Assembly (NCBI GenBank): GCA_934502885.1
Contig: CAKSUT010000020.1
Coordinates: 1-38,563 of the forward strand
Direction of reading: 5' to 3'
Source: an uncultured Eubacteriales bacterium
GTDB lineage: Bacteria > Bacillota > Clostridia > Oscillospirales > CAG-382
DNA: 38,563 bases
How positions within the stretch are numbered: the first letter of the stretch is position 1; each line of letters starts with the position of its first letter. The translations under genes were made by a program, and so were the position numbers. A model generated the notes under the pieces. It worked only from the letters and a program-made list of their open reading frames with translations. It had not been told where the DNA came from and did no database searches. Below are positions 21,622-32,800 of this stretch, one piece after another.

Positions 21622-21650
21622 TTGATTTTTTCCGAAAAGTGTTATATAAT
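21622..21650 (+). promoter_or_regulatory. Promoter of the Gfo/Idh/MocA gene
   Basis: TTGATT (21622-21627) and perfect TATAAT (21645-21650) are 17 bp apart. Confidence 0.75.
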
Positions 21651-21710
21651 CGTGTGCGGAGCGGTAAAACCGCACTCTATTTTTCCGTGACCCGTGAAAG
21701 GAACAGCATT

Positions 21711-22742
21711 ATGAAGCACAATTTAAAGACAGCGATAATAGGCTGCGGCGGAATCTCCGCGGTACACATAGCGTCGATAAAAGACGGCGACCTTTCAAAC
21801 ATCGTCGCAATCTGCGACACAAACGGCGAAAAGCTCCTTGCGGCGTCGTTAAAACTCCCGGGAGTTGCGACCTACAGCGACTACAGGGATATGCTTGACG
21901 CAAAGAGAGCAGATGTCGTACACATATGCACACCGCATTATCTCCACGCCGAAATGGCAATCCGTGCCATGGAAACGGGTCACGACGTCTACCTCGAAAA
22001 GCCCTGTGCGATGACGCCCGAGGAGGCTGCGGCAATAATCGAGACAGAGAAGCGCACCGGAAAGAGAGTCTGCGTGTCGTTTCAGAACAGAGTCGTCCCG
22101 ACAACGCTTGCTCTTAAATCTGTAATCGAGGGCGGCACGCTCGGAAAGCTTCTCGGCATGAAGGGAATCGTTGCGTGGAAGCGCGACGGCGCATACTACA
22201 CCGAGAGCGGCTGGAGGGGCGCATGGGCAACCGAGGGCGGCGGCACTCTCATGAATCAGTCGATACACACTCTCGACCTTATATGCAGCATCGGCGGCGA
22301 GGTCGAAAAGGTCGAGGGAACGACGTCTCTCAGGCTCAACAGAGGCACGATAGAGGTCGAGGACACCGCCGAGGCAACGATAACGTTCAAGTCCGGCGTT
22401 ACGGCGATATTCTACGCCACCAACTGCCACAAGGCGTCCTCTCCGATAGAGCTTGAGTGCATATTCGAGAAAGGCTCGGTGCTTATCCGTGACGACGCAG
22501 TTTACATGATACATGACGGAATATGCACTCCCATCGCCGAGAACGGCAAGCCCGGCACGGGAAAGCTTGTCTGGGGAGTGGGTCACGCACGCATGATAGA
22601 CAGCTTCTACACCAACCTCGACGGCACGAGTACGCCTTACTACTGCACGCTCGCCGAGAGCGCAAAGGTGCTTGACGTGATAGCGGACATATACCGCTCG
22701 AGTGCGGCCTGCGGCGGTCTTGCAAACCCCAACATAAAGTAA
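21711..22742 (+). CDS. Gfo/Idh/MocA-family NAD(P)-dependent oxidoreductase
   Basis: This 343-residue dehydrogenase has an N-terminal Rossmann fold with IIGCGGISAVH (about 9-19), VAICD and HICTPHYLH, and the family motif EKPCA near residue 97, whose Lys is catalytic. The C-terminal sheet domain carries GGGTLMNQSIHTLDLICSIGG with the usual His. Enzymes of this family oxidise sugars, inositols or their derivatives. ATG at 21711 follows GAAAGGA by 8 nt; the frame runs open upstream but has no site there. It is transcribed alone between a good promoter and a strong terminator. The sugar substrate is not readable. Confidence 0.9.
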   Translation: MKHNLKTAIIGCGGISAVHIASIKDGDLSNIVAICDTNGEKLLAASLKLPGVATYSDYRDMLDAKRADVVHICTPHYLHAEMAIRAMETGHDVYLEKPCAMTPEEAAAIIETEKRTGKRVCVSFQNRVVPTTLALKSVIEGGTLGKLLGMKGIVAWKRDGAYYTESGWRGAWATEGGGTLMNQSIHTLDLICSIGGEVEKVEGTTSLRLNRGTIEVEDTAEATITFKSGVTAIFYATNCHKASSPIELECIFEKGSVLIRDDAVYMIHDGICTPIAENGKPGTGKLVWGVGHARMIDSFYTNLDGTSTPYYCTLAESAKVLDVIADIYRSSAACGGLANPNIK

Positions 22743-22753
22743 ATACGCAACAC

Positions 22754-22798
22754 AAAAAATCGGTGCGCAGCTTTTTCGGCTACGCACTTTTTCTTTTT
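22754..22798. terminator. Bidirectional terminator, oxidoreductase and DUF11 genes
   Basis: GTGCGCAGC (22763-22771) pairs with GCTACGCAC (22779-22787) with one mismatch. T-runs flank it on both strands (TTTTTCTTTTT on plus, TTTTTT on minus). Confidence 0.9.
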
Positions 22799-22865
22799 AC
22801 CCGTTATCCGTATGCGCTTACCGTTTCATCGGCTCGGCGTTTTTGCATTCGGCGTTCCGTATTTT

Positions 22866-23711
22866 TCAGATTGTGCCGGTTATAACGAGGGACGTGTTTC
22901 CGGGGGTTACGACATACGTTCCGTCGGCTTTCTGCGTGCGTGTTGCGGCAGGAACGGTTATCCTTCCGGGTACGGTTGCAAATTCGCCGGTCGTTTCGTT
23001 ATACGTGTAGTCGGTGGGCGATGCGAGAGCCATACCGTCAAGAGTTACCTCAAGGTCGGAAAGCACGGGATCAAAGGTATCGCTCACGGAAATATTGTCC
23101 GCTGCGACGGCGGCAAGGTTGCCGGAGTTCTGGATTATAAAGGTGTAGGTCACACGGCCGTCCTCTATAATCGTCTGCGGACAGAGCGTCTTTGTTATGG
23201 CAAGGTCTGTCTCGGTTCTCGCGGTTGCGGTCGCCGTCGCGGTAATTGTCTGTATGCCGCCCGTGACCGTCGCCGTGTTGGTTATCACCGACTCGTTCGT
23301 CGTCGGCGCATACTCGTTGACTCTCGCCTGATAGATGAGAACCGCATTGCCGCCTGCCGGGACGGTAATTCCGCTTATTGTGAGCGGAGGTCCCGGGGTG
23401 ACGGTCGGTGCGGTCTTAAGGACGCCGTTTTCGTAATATTTTATCGAACCGTCAACATAGGTGAGCGGCACAAGAGTTCCCGTGCCGAAGGTATATTCGC
23501 CGAGATTGTCGGTGACGGTGAGTCCTGCCGTTGCGGTCGTTCCGCTGTTCACGAGGGTTACGACGTAGGTGAGCATATCGTTTTCGCGGTAGGTTCCGCC
23601 GACAACGCTCTTGGTCGCCGTCAGCACCTCCAAAAGCTCGCCGGTTACGACGTTCGAGTTCTTGGTTTTGTTGTTATAAGTCAGTGTCGCTGTATTTGTG
23701 AATGCAGCCAT
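22866..23711 (-). CDS. DUF11-type repeat protein without signal peptide
   Basis: This 281-residue protein is rich in Thr and Val and contains two DUF11-like beta-sandwich domains: about 30-135 (NDMLTYVVTLVNSGTT, GLTVTDNLGEYTF) and about 165-281 (TDLAITKTLCPQ, VTYTFIIQNSGNL, ISVSDTF). DUF11 domains are usually found in cell-surface proteins. Here the sequence opens MAAFTNTATLTYN with no hydrophobic leader, no anchor and no membrane helix, so how it leaves the cell, if it does, is unclear. GAGGGTG precedes the ATG. It lies downstream of the giant surface protein gene on the same strand, separated by a terminator. Confidence 0.8.
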   Translation of the reverse strand: MAAFTNTATLTYNNKTKNSNVVTGELLEVLTATKSVVGGTYRENDMLTYVVTLVNSGTTATAGLTVTDNLGEYTFGTGTLVPLTYVDGSIKYYENGVLKTAPTVTPGPPLTISGITVPAGGNAVLIYQARVNEYAPTTNESVITNTATVTGGIQTITATATATARTETDLAITKTLCPQTIIEDGRVTYTFIIQNSGNLAAVAADNISVSDTFDPVLSDLEVTLDGMALASPTDYTYNETTGEFATVPGRITVPAATRTQKADGTYVVTPGNTSLVITGTI

Positions 23712-23790
23712 TGATACACCCTCTTTTCATACTCGGAGATTTCTCTCCGTACTTCATTGTATGCATGAGGGTGGATTTTCGGCACAAGAA

Positions 23791-23820
23791 AACCGCAGAA
23801 CCCCGAAAGATCCTGCGGTT
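23791..23820. terminator. Terminator of the giant surface protein gene
   Basis: AACCGCAG (23791-23798) pairs with CTGCGGTT (23813-23820); it is followed by TTCTT on the minus strand and by GTTTTT on the plus strand. It lies 20 bp past the stop of the 3155-residue protein. Confidence 0.8.
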
Positions 23821-23839
23821 GTTTTTACGCTGCTTTCAA

Positions 23840-26800
23840 TTATCTGTCTACAGCTGTCTTGACTTCTCCTGCGTCGGTGCTGTCTACCATCTTATCGCCG
23901 TTTACATCAGCCTTGAGGAAGTTCTTTGCGAATCTCGAGCTGTTGAAGATGACGTTGTAGATACCGTTGGTCATGGAGTAGTCGTTTACGTCGAGGAACT
24001 CGGAGAGGTTGATATCGTTGTCGTATACAACCTTTTCGGGCTTGTCAACCATATCGAACGAGTAGCCGACGCGGCTCTTGTACCGGTCGTGGTACTCTGC
24101 CGTAGCTTCGTATCTGCCGATCGAGGGAACTACGAGTCCGTAAACGTGCTTGTAGGCTTCGGTCGATTCGGTTGCGGTGTTTTCCGTGTAGTTGTAATCA
24201 ACGTACTTATAGCCTCTTGCGGTTACGTCGAACATATTTGCGCCGCCGTAGTTGAAGAATGCGTTGTCAACGTCGGTGTAAACAAGAACGAGTCTGTAAC
24301 CGGCAACATAGTCAGCCTTGACGTCGCCGCCCTTGAGAAGAGCGTTGTCAACAACCTCAACCTTGAATGCGGGCTTGCCTATCTCGAGCTTGCCGTCAAC
24401 GACGGTTACTTCGTAGTTTCTGTTGGGCGTGTAGCTTGCCGTTACCTTGTAGGTCTTCTTAGCCTCGCCGGGTTCTCTTACGAGAGTTATCGTGCCGAGG
24501 TCGCCTGCCTCTACAAGAGCTTCACCTGTTGCCGTTGCAGGCTGAGTAAGCTCAATTGTGTAGCCTGTGGAGTTTGTAAGCTCTGCGGGATCGGGCTTGC
24601 CGAAGTCCTTAACGAAGTCGTTAACCTTTATCGTAACGGGTCTGGGTGTTACTTCGAGAACCGTGTTGATTGTAACGTCGTTGTACTTGTCGTTGGCGTC
24701 GGTGAAGATTATCGTTACGAAGTTCTTGCCGACCTCCGTAATGGAGTTTGCGGTGTCGGGTGTTACGGAAACAGTCCAGTCGCCGTCTGTCGGAAGTTTT
24801 GCCTTTGCGGTGTCGAGGTCTATCGAGTGAGCGTTTCCGTCGTAGACGTACGTGTTGCTTTCGTCGATAGCTTCCTTAACAGCCGTGAGGTCGGAAACCG
24901 TTGCCTTTGCGGCATTTACCTTTACGGTCGTCTTTGCGCCGGGCTTGTAGTTGTCGTTCTCACCCTCAACGTAAACTGCGGTGATTGTGTAGGTAGCCTT
25001 CTTCGGGAGAGTTACCTCAATCTTGTCGTTTGCGGTAACGGTGCCGTTGCTTACGACTGTGCCGAAGTCAGCCTTTGCGAATGTGCGAGTCTCGTTGAGA
25101 CCGCCGCCTGTTACGGTTATCTTAACAGAACCTGTAAATTCGCCGTCGAGGAGTCTGTTTATCATAGGAGTGATATAGAGCTTCTCGCCTGCGATGTTGT
25201 TTATGGAGTACTCAACGCTTGCGGTAACCGTCGCCTCGGTGATTGTAACCTTAGCGGAAGCCTTTGTGGGCTTGAAGCCGTCAAGCTCTGCCTTTACCCA
25301 GTAGGTGTACTCGCCGACTGCCGTAAATCCGGGAAGCTCGGTTGTGTACGTGCCGTTCTCCTCTGTGGAGTAGGTGAATGCAGGCGTGTTGCCGCTCGCG
25401 TCAACGGTGGTGGAGGAAGCCTTGTTGCCGTAGATCTTCTCGCCGGTATACTCAGCGGTTGTGTCCTCCATCGTGATTGCGATTTCGGTAGCGTCCTCAC
25501 CTGCGAGGATTGTTGCCTTTGCGCTTACAAGCGCTGCGGGAACGCTGTCAACGACAGCCGCCATTGCGTAGTCGTTTACGTGTGCGGAGGTTACGATAAA
25601 TTCGCCGGTTACTGTCTCTGTCTGAGCGAGAGCCTTGAAGGTGTAGGTTGCGAGAACCGTACCGTCGGCATATTCATCCGCACTGCCTGCGCCTCTTACC
25701 TTACCTGCGAGGGTGTAGCCGTCGGAAGAAGTTACAGCCTCATAGCCGTTTGCGAATACGGGGTCGCCTACAGGAGCAAACTTTGTGGGATCATACTTGA
25801 GAACCCAGTCTGCGTTTGTGAATGCGCCGCCGTTTGCCACAACGTTTACGGTAACAATTTCGTCAACGTATACGTCGAGCATATCGGCAGTCTCGGTCTT
25901 TCTGTCGTCGCCGGAAACCTCAGCCTTAACGGTGAAATCGGTTACGACAGCATTGTACTCAACGCCGCCGACCATAACGGTTGCGAGCTTCTTGCCCTCT
26001 TCGAGTACGAGCTTTTCGTCAACCTTGCTGTCCGTGAACATACCGCCGGTGATGTCGCCGAAGCCTTCGTAAACATTGGATGCCTTATCAATCTTGCCGT
26101 TGATAACGCCGTTCTTGATTGTGAGGTTGAAGTTGCTCTTATTGTTGCTTGCGGGCTTGTCGGTGGATATCTGGATATTACCGTAAATAGTACCCGTCAT
26201 GTTCTCGTCGAGAGTAACGGTTACGTGCGGATACGTACTGTAAGAGCATACGTCAAATGCATATGTGTAAGGTGTATAGGGTCTTGCAACAGGAGCGGCA
26301 ATGATTGTTGTGCTTCCCGTGAGTACGATGTCTCCGTTGTTGTTGGAGAGAACATACATCGGGTTAATCTGCTTGCCGGTTGCGGTTCTGTTACCGTCGA
26401 GAATCATGTTCTCGAGAGTGAGGTTTGCGTAGTTCTGAATGATCATACGCGCACCGGTGAGACCGTAGCTATTGACAGTATTCGGTCCCCACTGTGCCGT
26501 GGTGGGATTTACGAAGATCTTACCGTTCTTCATAACGATTGTGGAGTTCTCGAGAAGCTGGAAGCCGTTTGTCTCGGATCCGCCGGAGCCTACGAGAGTT
26601 CCTGTGACCTCGTAAACGTGACCGTCAAAGTCGAAGGTGAGATCCTTGCCGGAGGGAACTACGACGCCGTCGCCGTTTGCGTTTTCGGTCATGGTGATTG
26701 TAGCGCCGCTCTGTGCCGCCGCAACTGCCTCGGGAAGTGTTGCGAAGTAGTTTGCCTCGCCGCTTACCTTGTCAACGTAGAACGCCATGCCCTCCTTGGG

Positions 26801-29800
26801 AGCTACCTTAAGTACGTAGGACTTTGTGCCGTCGGGGTTGGTAGTTGCCTTGAGACCTTCCTGAGCTGCCGCCGTGATAGCGTCCTTGTCGCCTACGAAC
26901 GTACCGGAGGTGAACTTGCCCTCTGCGTTTGTCTCGGCGTCGAATGCTACAACGTCGCCGGTCTTGGTTCTGTCTGTGAGCTTTGTTACGGGGATGTTTG
27001 TTATTTCGTCGCCGTTTTCGTCAACGATCTTTGCACCGTTTACGATAACCTTGAGGTTCGGCTGATCGAGCTGGAGTCCGAGGTAGTAGTTATCCTCATC
27101 GGTGTAGTACTGCTCGGTGAACTCCTTGGTGAATGTGCAGTTTGTGAATGCTGCGTTGTTGTGAGCTACGATGTTTGCGCAAAGCTTGCTTGCGGAGAAT
27201 GCGCAGTTCTCGAATGTTATCGTGCCGGTGGGCGTACCGAAAGAGGTCCAACCCATAAGCTCGGAGTTCTTAACCGTGAGGTTTGCGCCGCCGCTTCCGA
27301 GGTGTATGCTGTAGGTGTCGATATTCTCGAACTTGCAGCCGTCGATTGTAAACTCGCCGGAAGCTGCGCCGGGATACATTGCACTGCGTGCGTTTTTGAA
27401 TGTTGTGCCGGTTACGGTTACATTTTCGCAGTTTGTCGGAGGAAGGAGCTTGATGTTGGGGAGATACTGAGTGTCGCCCTCTGCGCCCATACCGTCGAAT
27501 ACGCAGTTTTCAATCTTTACGTTCTTGCCGGTGAGCTTTGTGAGGTAGTTGTTAAGGTTCTTGTTGACAACCTCATCAGCATAAGCCGTGTTCTTTGCTC
27601 TTACATAGCAACCCTTGAGCGTTGCGCCCTCTCCTGCTATCTCGAGCGTCTTGGACGGAACAATGTAGAGATTCTCAAGCGTTACGTTCGTACCGGCGAT
27701 CTTCTCGAGACCCGTGATTTCGACCGTAGGAACAGCCGTTGTGTCGTCGGAGAGCGTAACAGCGTCTGCCGCCTTGATTGTGAGACCGTTTATAGCCTTC
27801 TCAACCTGAACGTAATCCTTGCCCTGCTTCTCCCAAACCGTTCTCTTGTCGAGAGCTGCGGGAGCGGCTGCGTTTGCGAGAACCGCGATTGTGTCGCCGT
27901 CCTCGGAGAGGTTAACTGCACCTGTGAGTTTTTCGCAGAGAACAGTCTTCTTGCCGCCTCTTTCGATTACGGCCACTGCCTCTATTGCCTCGGATTCGAT
28001 GTACTTGCCCTCGTTCTCGGTGTCGTCAAGTATCTCTCTTACCGTGAACTTACCTTCGCTTTCGGCGCTTACGCAGAGGAGTTTGTCTCCGCTTATTGCA
28101 CCGTCGTCGAGAGTAGCAACAGCGACCTCGGAGTCCTTGTCAACGAAGATCTTCGGAGCGAGTACGTTTGCGGTTGTGTAGGCGTTTATAGATATCTTGC
28201 TTATCTTGGAGTTGATAAGCTTTACGGGGTTAGCCGCCGCAACATTGGACCAAACCGCATTGTTGGGAACGAGGTAGGAGCCTTCTTCCACGGTTGCTTC
28301 ATTTGTGATGTTGCAGTTCGTGAAGGTTGCGCCGTGCGTGCCGTAGAGGTTAATTGCGATGAAATATTTACCGCTGATGTTTACGTTTGTAAACTGTGAG
28401 GTTGTGCCGCCATGGAGGAAGAATGCATATCTTGCATTACCGCTCATGGTGACGTCCTTTACCTTAACGCCGGTAGCGTAGGTCTGCTTGCCGCTGGTCG
28501 TATCGCCGAAGCGGAATATGTTTTTGTCGGGGGTATCGTAAGTGATTGTGAAATTGTTACCGTCGAGAGTGATATCGGAGAGAACACTGCTGTCAATAAC
28601 ATTGACCGTCTCTGTAACAGTGACATCGCCGAGAAGCTTTACGGTGTCGCCCTTCTTTGCAGCTGCGAATGCGTCTTTAAGGGTTGCGTAGTTCTTGTCG
28701 CCGATTGCGACGAGCGCCTTTTCGATAACGAGAGTATCTTCTGCAGTCGTGCTTTCGGAGAGGACGTAGCCGTCAACCTTTACCGTCGTCGTGTCAACGC
28801 TTCCGACGAGCTTTACGTCTTTCGCATCTTCCTCTGCAACAGCGAAGTTTGCGTTCTCAAGAGCCTTGCCGCCTTCAACGGTGAGCGTACCCTTGAGCTT
28901 GATGTCGGAAGAACCGGCATTCTTGATAACGCTGTTCTTTGCGTTGTCGCCTGCGTCGAGAGTTACATTCTCGAGAGTCGCCTTTGTGAGATCGTAATTG
29001 CCGACTCTGATTGCAGATGCGTTACCGGAAGCGCTTGCGCCGTCGCCTGCCGCAACTGTGGTATCCTTTATCTCAAAAGGAATATCATGGCTGATTTCGA
29101 TACCGTTGCCGTTCCAGCTCTTGCCGCCGTCGCCGCCTGCTATTTTGGAACCTTCAATTGCGACGGATATACCTGCATTTTGTGACGTAGAGTTAATGCC
29201 TTCGCCGCCGTATCCATAGCCTGATTCAGCACCCTTAACGGACGAACCGCCGACAACCTTTGCGGAGTTGATCGTGAGCTTGTTGCCGAAGCTGCTGCCG
29301 ACCAAAATAGCGTCTCCTGCGTCCTTGTAATCGGAATTACCGCCGTAAATTTCGGAGTCGGTGATCGTTACAACAGGGCTTCCGTAGAGTCCGAGACCGA
29401 TACCGCCGTTGTGCATGAGGTATCTTGTTGTGGAATAACTGTCCCATACCTCGTCGGTAACAATGCTTCCGCCCTTGATTACGGAGTTCTCGATTGTAAC
29501 AGTACCGGAGCATTCTCTGTAACCGTAAGCACCGGTGGTTTCTCCGTAAAGCTTGATACCGTAAGCCGCAGTGGCATTGGCGGTATAAGTGGTTGCGGAG
29601 GTTACCTTAACGCTCGATTCGATTGTGCTGTCCTTAACGGTAAGAGAACCGGATGAGAAGTAGAAAATACCTGTCATGCCGCAGTTGTTGCCTGTGATAC
29701 CGTCAGTCTGTGAAAGATCCATCTTAACGCCGTCAACTGTAAACTTCGCACTGTCGTTTACGGAGAATGCGGTCTCTCCGGAATGTCTCGTGATCTTACC

Positions 29801-32800
29801 GTTCTTTACGGTAACGTCAGCCGTGCCGCTTATTGTAACGGGGGAAACGGCGAGAGTCTTGCCGCCAAGGTCAAGAGTGAGGTTCTTATCAATAGTAACA
29901 GCCTCATCAAGCGTTGCATTTGCGCAGAGCTTGATTGTCTGACCTGCCTCTGCCGCCGCAATTGCATCTGCGAGAGTGCTGTAGGTTACGCCGGTGTCAG
30001 CATTTATGATGTCGCACGCAACGAGCTTGTCGCCCTTCTGCGCAATACCGATAGAATCGGGAGTTGTGAGAGTATTATCGGTAAAGCCTTCATTTGAAAC
30101 CTTGAACGCATCGAGAGCCGCATTTTTGGAAAGGAATCTGAATACGGGTGCGCCGTTATCTGCTGTGTTGCCGGTAACGGTAAACGAGCCGCCCTCAGCG
30201 GTTGCTACGTTTGCGGCAATCTGGATAAGACCTCTCGTGCCTGCCTTGCCTTCCTTTGCGGAGGTTTCGGAGTCGATAATCCTGAATGTGTTGCCGGTAA
30301 CGCTGACATCCGCAACCTTAGCGCCGCTGAACATGATACCGCCGCCGCAGCTATCGAAGGTGTTGCCGGAAATCATGACGTTGTTCGTCTGAACGTCCTT
30401 TATCGCATAGGAATCGTATGCGTTTTTGAAGGTACAGCCGGTGATTGTCGTCGTTCTTTCGCTTGTAACCGACTGCTCGGTCTTTGTCCAAGGAGAGAGG
30501 ACGACTGCGTCAAAGGTGCAGTTTGTGAAGTTAACGTTGCCGGTGTTGTAGAGGTGGAACTGACCTACCTTTACCTTTTCTGCGGTGAATGTTCCCTTCC
30601 AGCCACTGTTTACGCAGATTTCAAAGTCCGCAGGAACGAACTTGAAGTTTACGTTGCTGATATTGATGTTTCCGAGAGCTACGCCGAAATCGGTTCCGAA
30701 GAGCTGATACTGTGCGAGGTCGGAGTTTACTCTTCTTACGTCAGCCTCGGTCTGCGCCGCGATATCGGTGCGGTTGTCGTAACCGTCGCAGTTTGATCTC
30801 GGCTTTACGACAACTGTCTTGCCCTCGCCGTCGAATGCGCCGTTTCCGGCTCTTACTGCCGCAACGAAGTCGGACATTGTGATAACGGCGGACTCGGGCA
30901 TTGTCACGGTCTTTTCCTCGCCTGCCGAAACGGTTGTCGTAACGGTAGCTTCGGAAACGCCGGGGTACTGAACCTGAACCTCTGCGTCCATGCCCTTTAC
31001 GGTAACGGAAGCTTTGAGTGTGGACTCCTTGCCCTCTCTGCCGTCGCCGAGGAGGATATCACCGAAGCCGTTTGTTTCGACGCTCTCGGAGTAGGTGATT
31101 GTGCAGGCTTCAACGTTGGCTTCGGTTGTTGCGCCGTTCTGCGTTACGAAACGGATGGGAGCGGCATACTTGGAAGCGTTCTGAGCCGCCGCAAGAGCCT
31201 TGGTTGCGCAGTCTGTGAACGTAGCGTTCTTAACGGTTACGGTCTGCTTGCCGTTCGACTTGTTATTGAGGTTTACGGGAACTGCGATACCGTCAAATTC
31301 GCAGTCTGTTATGGAAATTGTGCCGGGGTTGTTCGTGTAAACGGAGGAGTTTGCGTTGCTGCCGTTTGCCGCATTGAAGGAACAGCCGTCGAGCGTGATG
31401 TTTATCGTGCCGTTTACCTCGGGCTTGCCGGTGAAGTAAACCTCGCCCATGTTTTTGCAGTCCTTGAAGTTGAGAGTAACAACCTTATCGGTATGTCTCT
31501 CGCCCCATGCGGCAATGCCGTTAAGACCTTCAACGTTTACGGTGATATCCTTTGTGAGGTAGTCGCCGTTTGCGTCCTGAGCGTACTTTCCACGAGCGTA
31601 CTTATAAGTATCTATCTCGAGGTCGCCCTTTACGGTTGCGCCGTTGCCGATGATGTTGATGCTGTCGGCAATGTGAGTGTGGGGCGCCATTCTGCCGAGA
31701 TTTGCGTTCTCCTTGCAGATAATGTCAACGGGAGTCTCATACGGACCGCCGACGTATACTGCCTTGAGAGCGGCTTCGAGGGTGGTGTAGTATGCGTCGC
31801 CGACCATTACAGTCGTGCCGGCTTCGCCCCTCCAGTGAGGAAGATCGCCGTCTTCGGACGCATTTGCGGAAACAAAATTCTCAACCTCGGCAGACCATTC
31901 GGCGCTGTCGGAGTGCCAGCCGTTGATAACGGCGGTATTGGAAAGAGCATTGTCGTTTGCATCGGTATTGCCCTTAACCAAAAGCTCAGCACCGTCTTTG
32001 AGAACCGTTCCCTTATATGCGATAAGCTGAGTGTGAACGCCTTCTTCGGTAACGAGCTTGTTGCCTGTTACGACGATGTCGCCTGCCTTTACGGTAGTAC
32101 CGTCGTCAGCTGTGCCTGTTCCGAGGTAAAGAGCAGCGTTCTTCTTTGCGTCGCTCTCGCCTGTCGTACCGCAAGCGTTGCCGTCGAGCATATTGAACGT
32201 GTTGTTCGCAACGGTTATGCTTCCGCTGTATCCTTCAAACTTTATCGGGCGGCTTGATATTACGGTAGAATTTTCTATAGTTACGCTTTCTATATCCTTA
32301 ACATTCTTCCACCAGATGGGGTTTGCGTTGTTTGCATAGCCGGTATCGGGGTGATGCGTAAACGCAGTCTTCTTTATGGTAACATTTTTTGCGGGAGTAC
32401 CGTTCGAGAACCACTGTCCGTTTACCGTACATCCGTCAAGAACTATGTTCTCGATTGCAACGGGATTGAAGTACCATCTGTTCGTGTAGTAGGACTCGCC
32501 TCTTGCTTCGGTGCCGTCGGGTCTGTTGTAACAATAGATGTAGTTTGCGTTGATATTGAAAATGCCGTTGAACTCAACCTTATCGAATATAACGGTAGAC
32601 TTGTGCGGAACAACTACATAGAGTGTGTCGAACTGCGTAAAATTCTTGTTGTAATCGGAATTATTGTCCTTAGCAGTGACAGAACCGACAACGTGAATCT
32701 TTGCGGCTTCCTTGGTCTGAACCTGAACCTTTAACTGACCGCCATTGCCGTCGCTTACGGTGTTGCCGTTAGGCTCATAACCCTCGAGAGCGTCGTTCGA

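Noticed and set aside
23702..28399. A 1565-codon open frame on the plus strand opposite the giant surface protein
   Set aside because: It is an antisense shadow: its Val/Leu/Cys-rich composition mirrors the Thr/Asn/Gly-rich gene on the other strand, it has no domain, and no suitable ribosome-binding site or promoter was seen.
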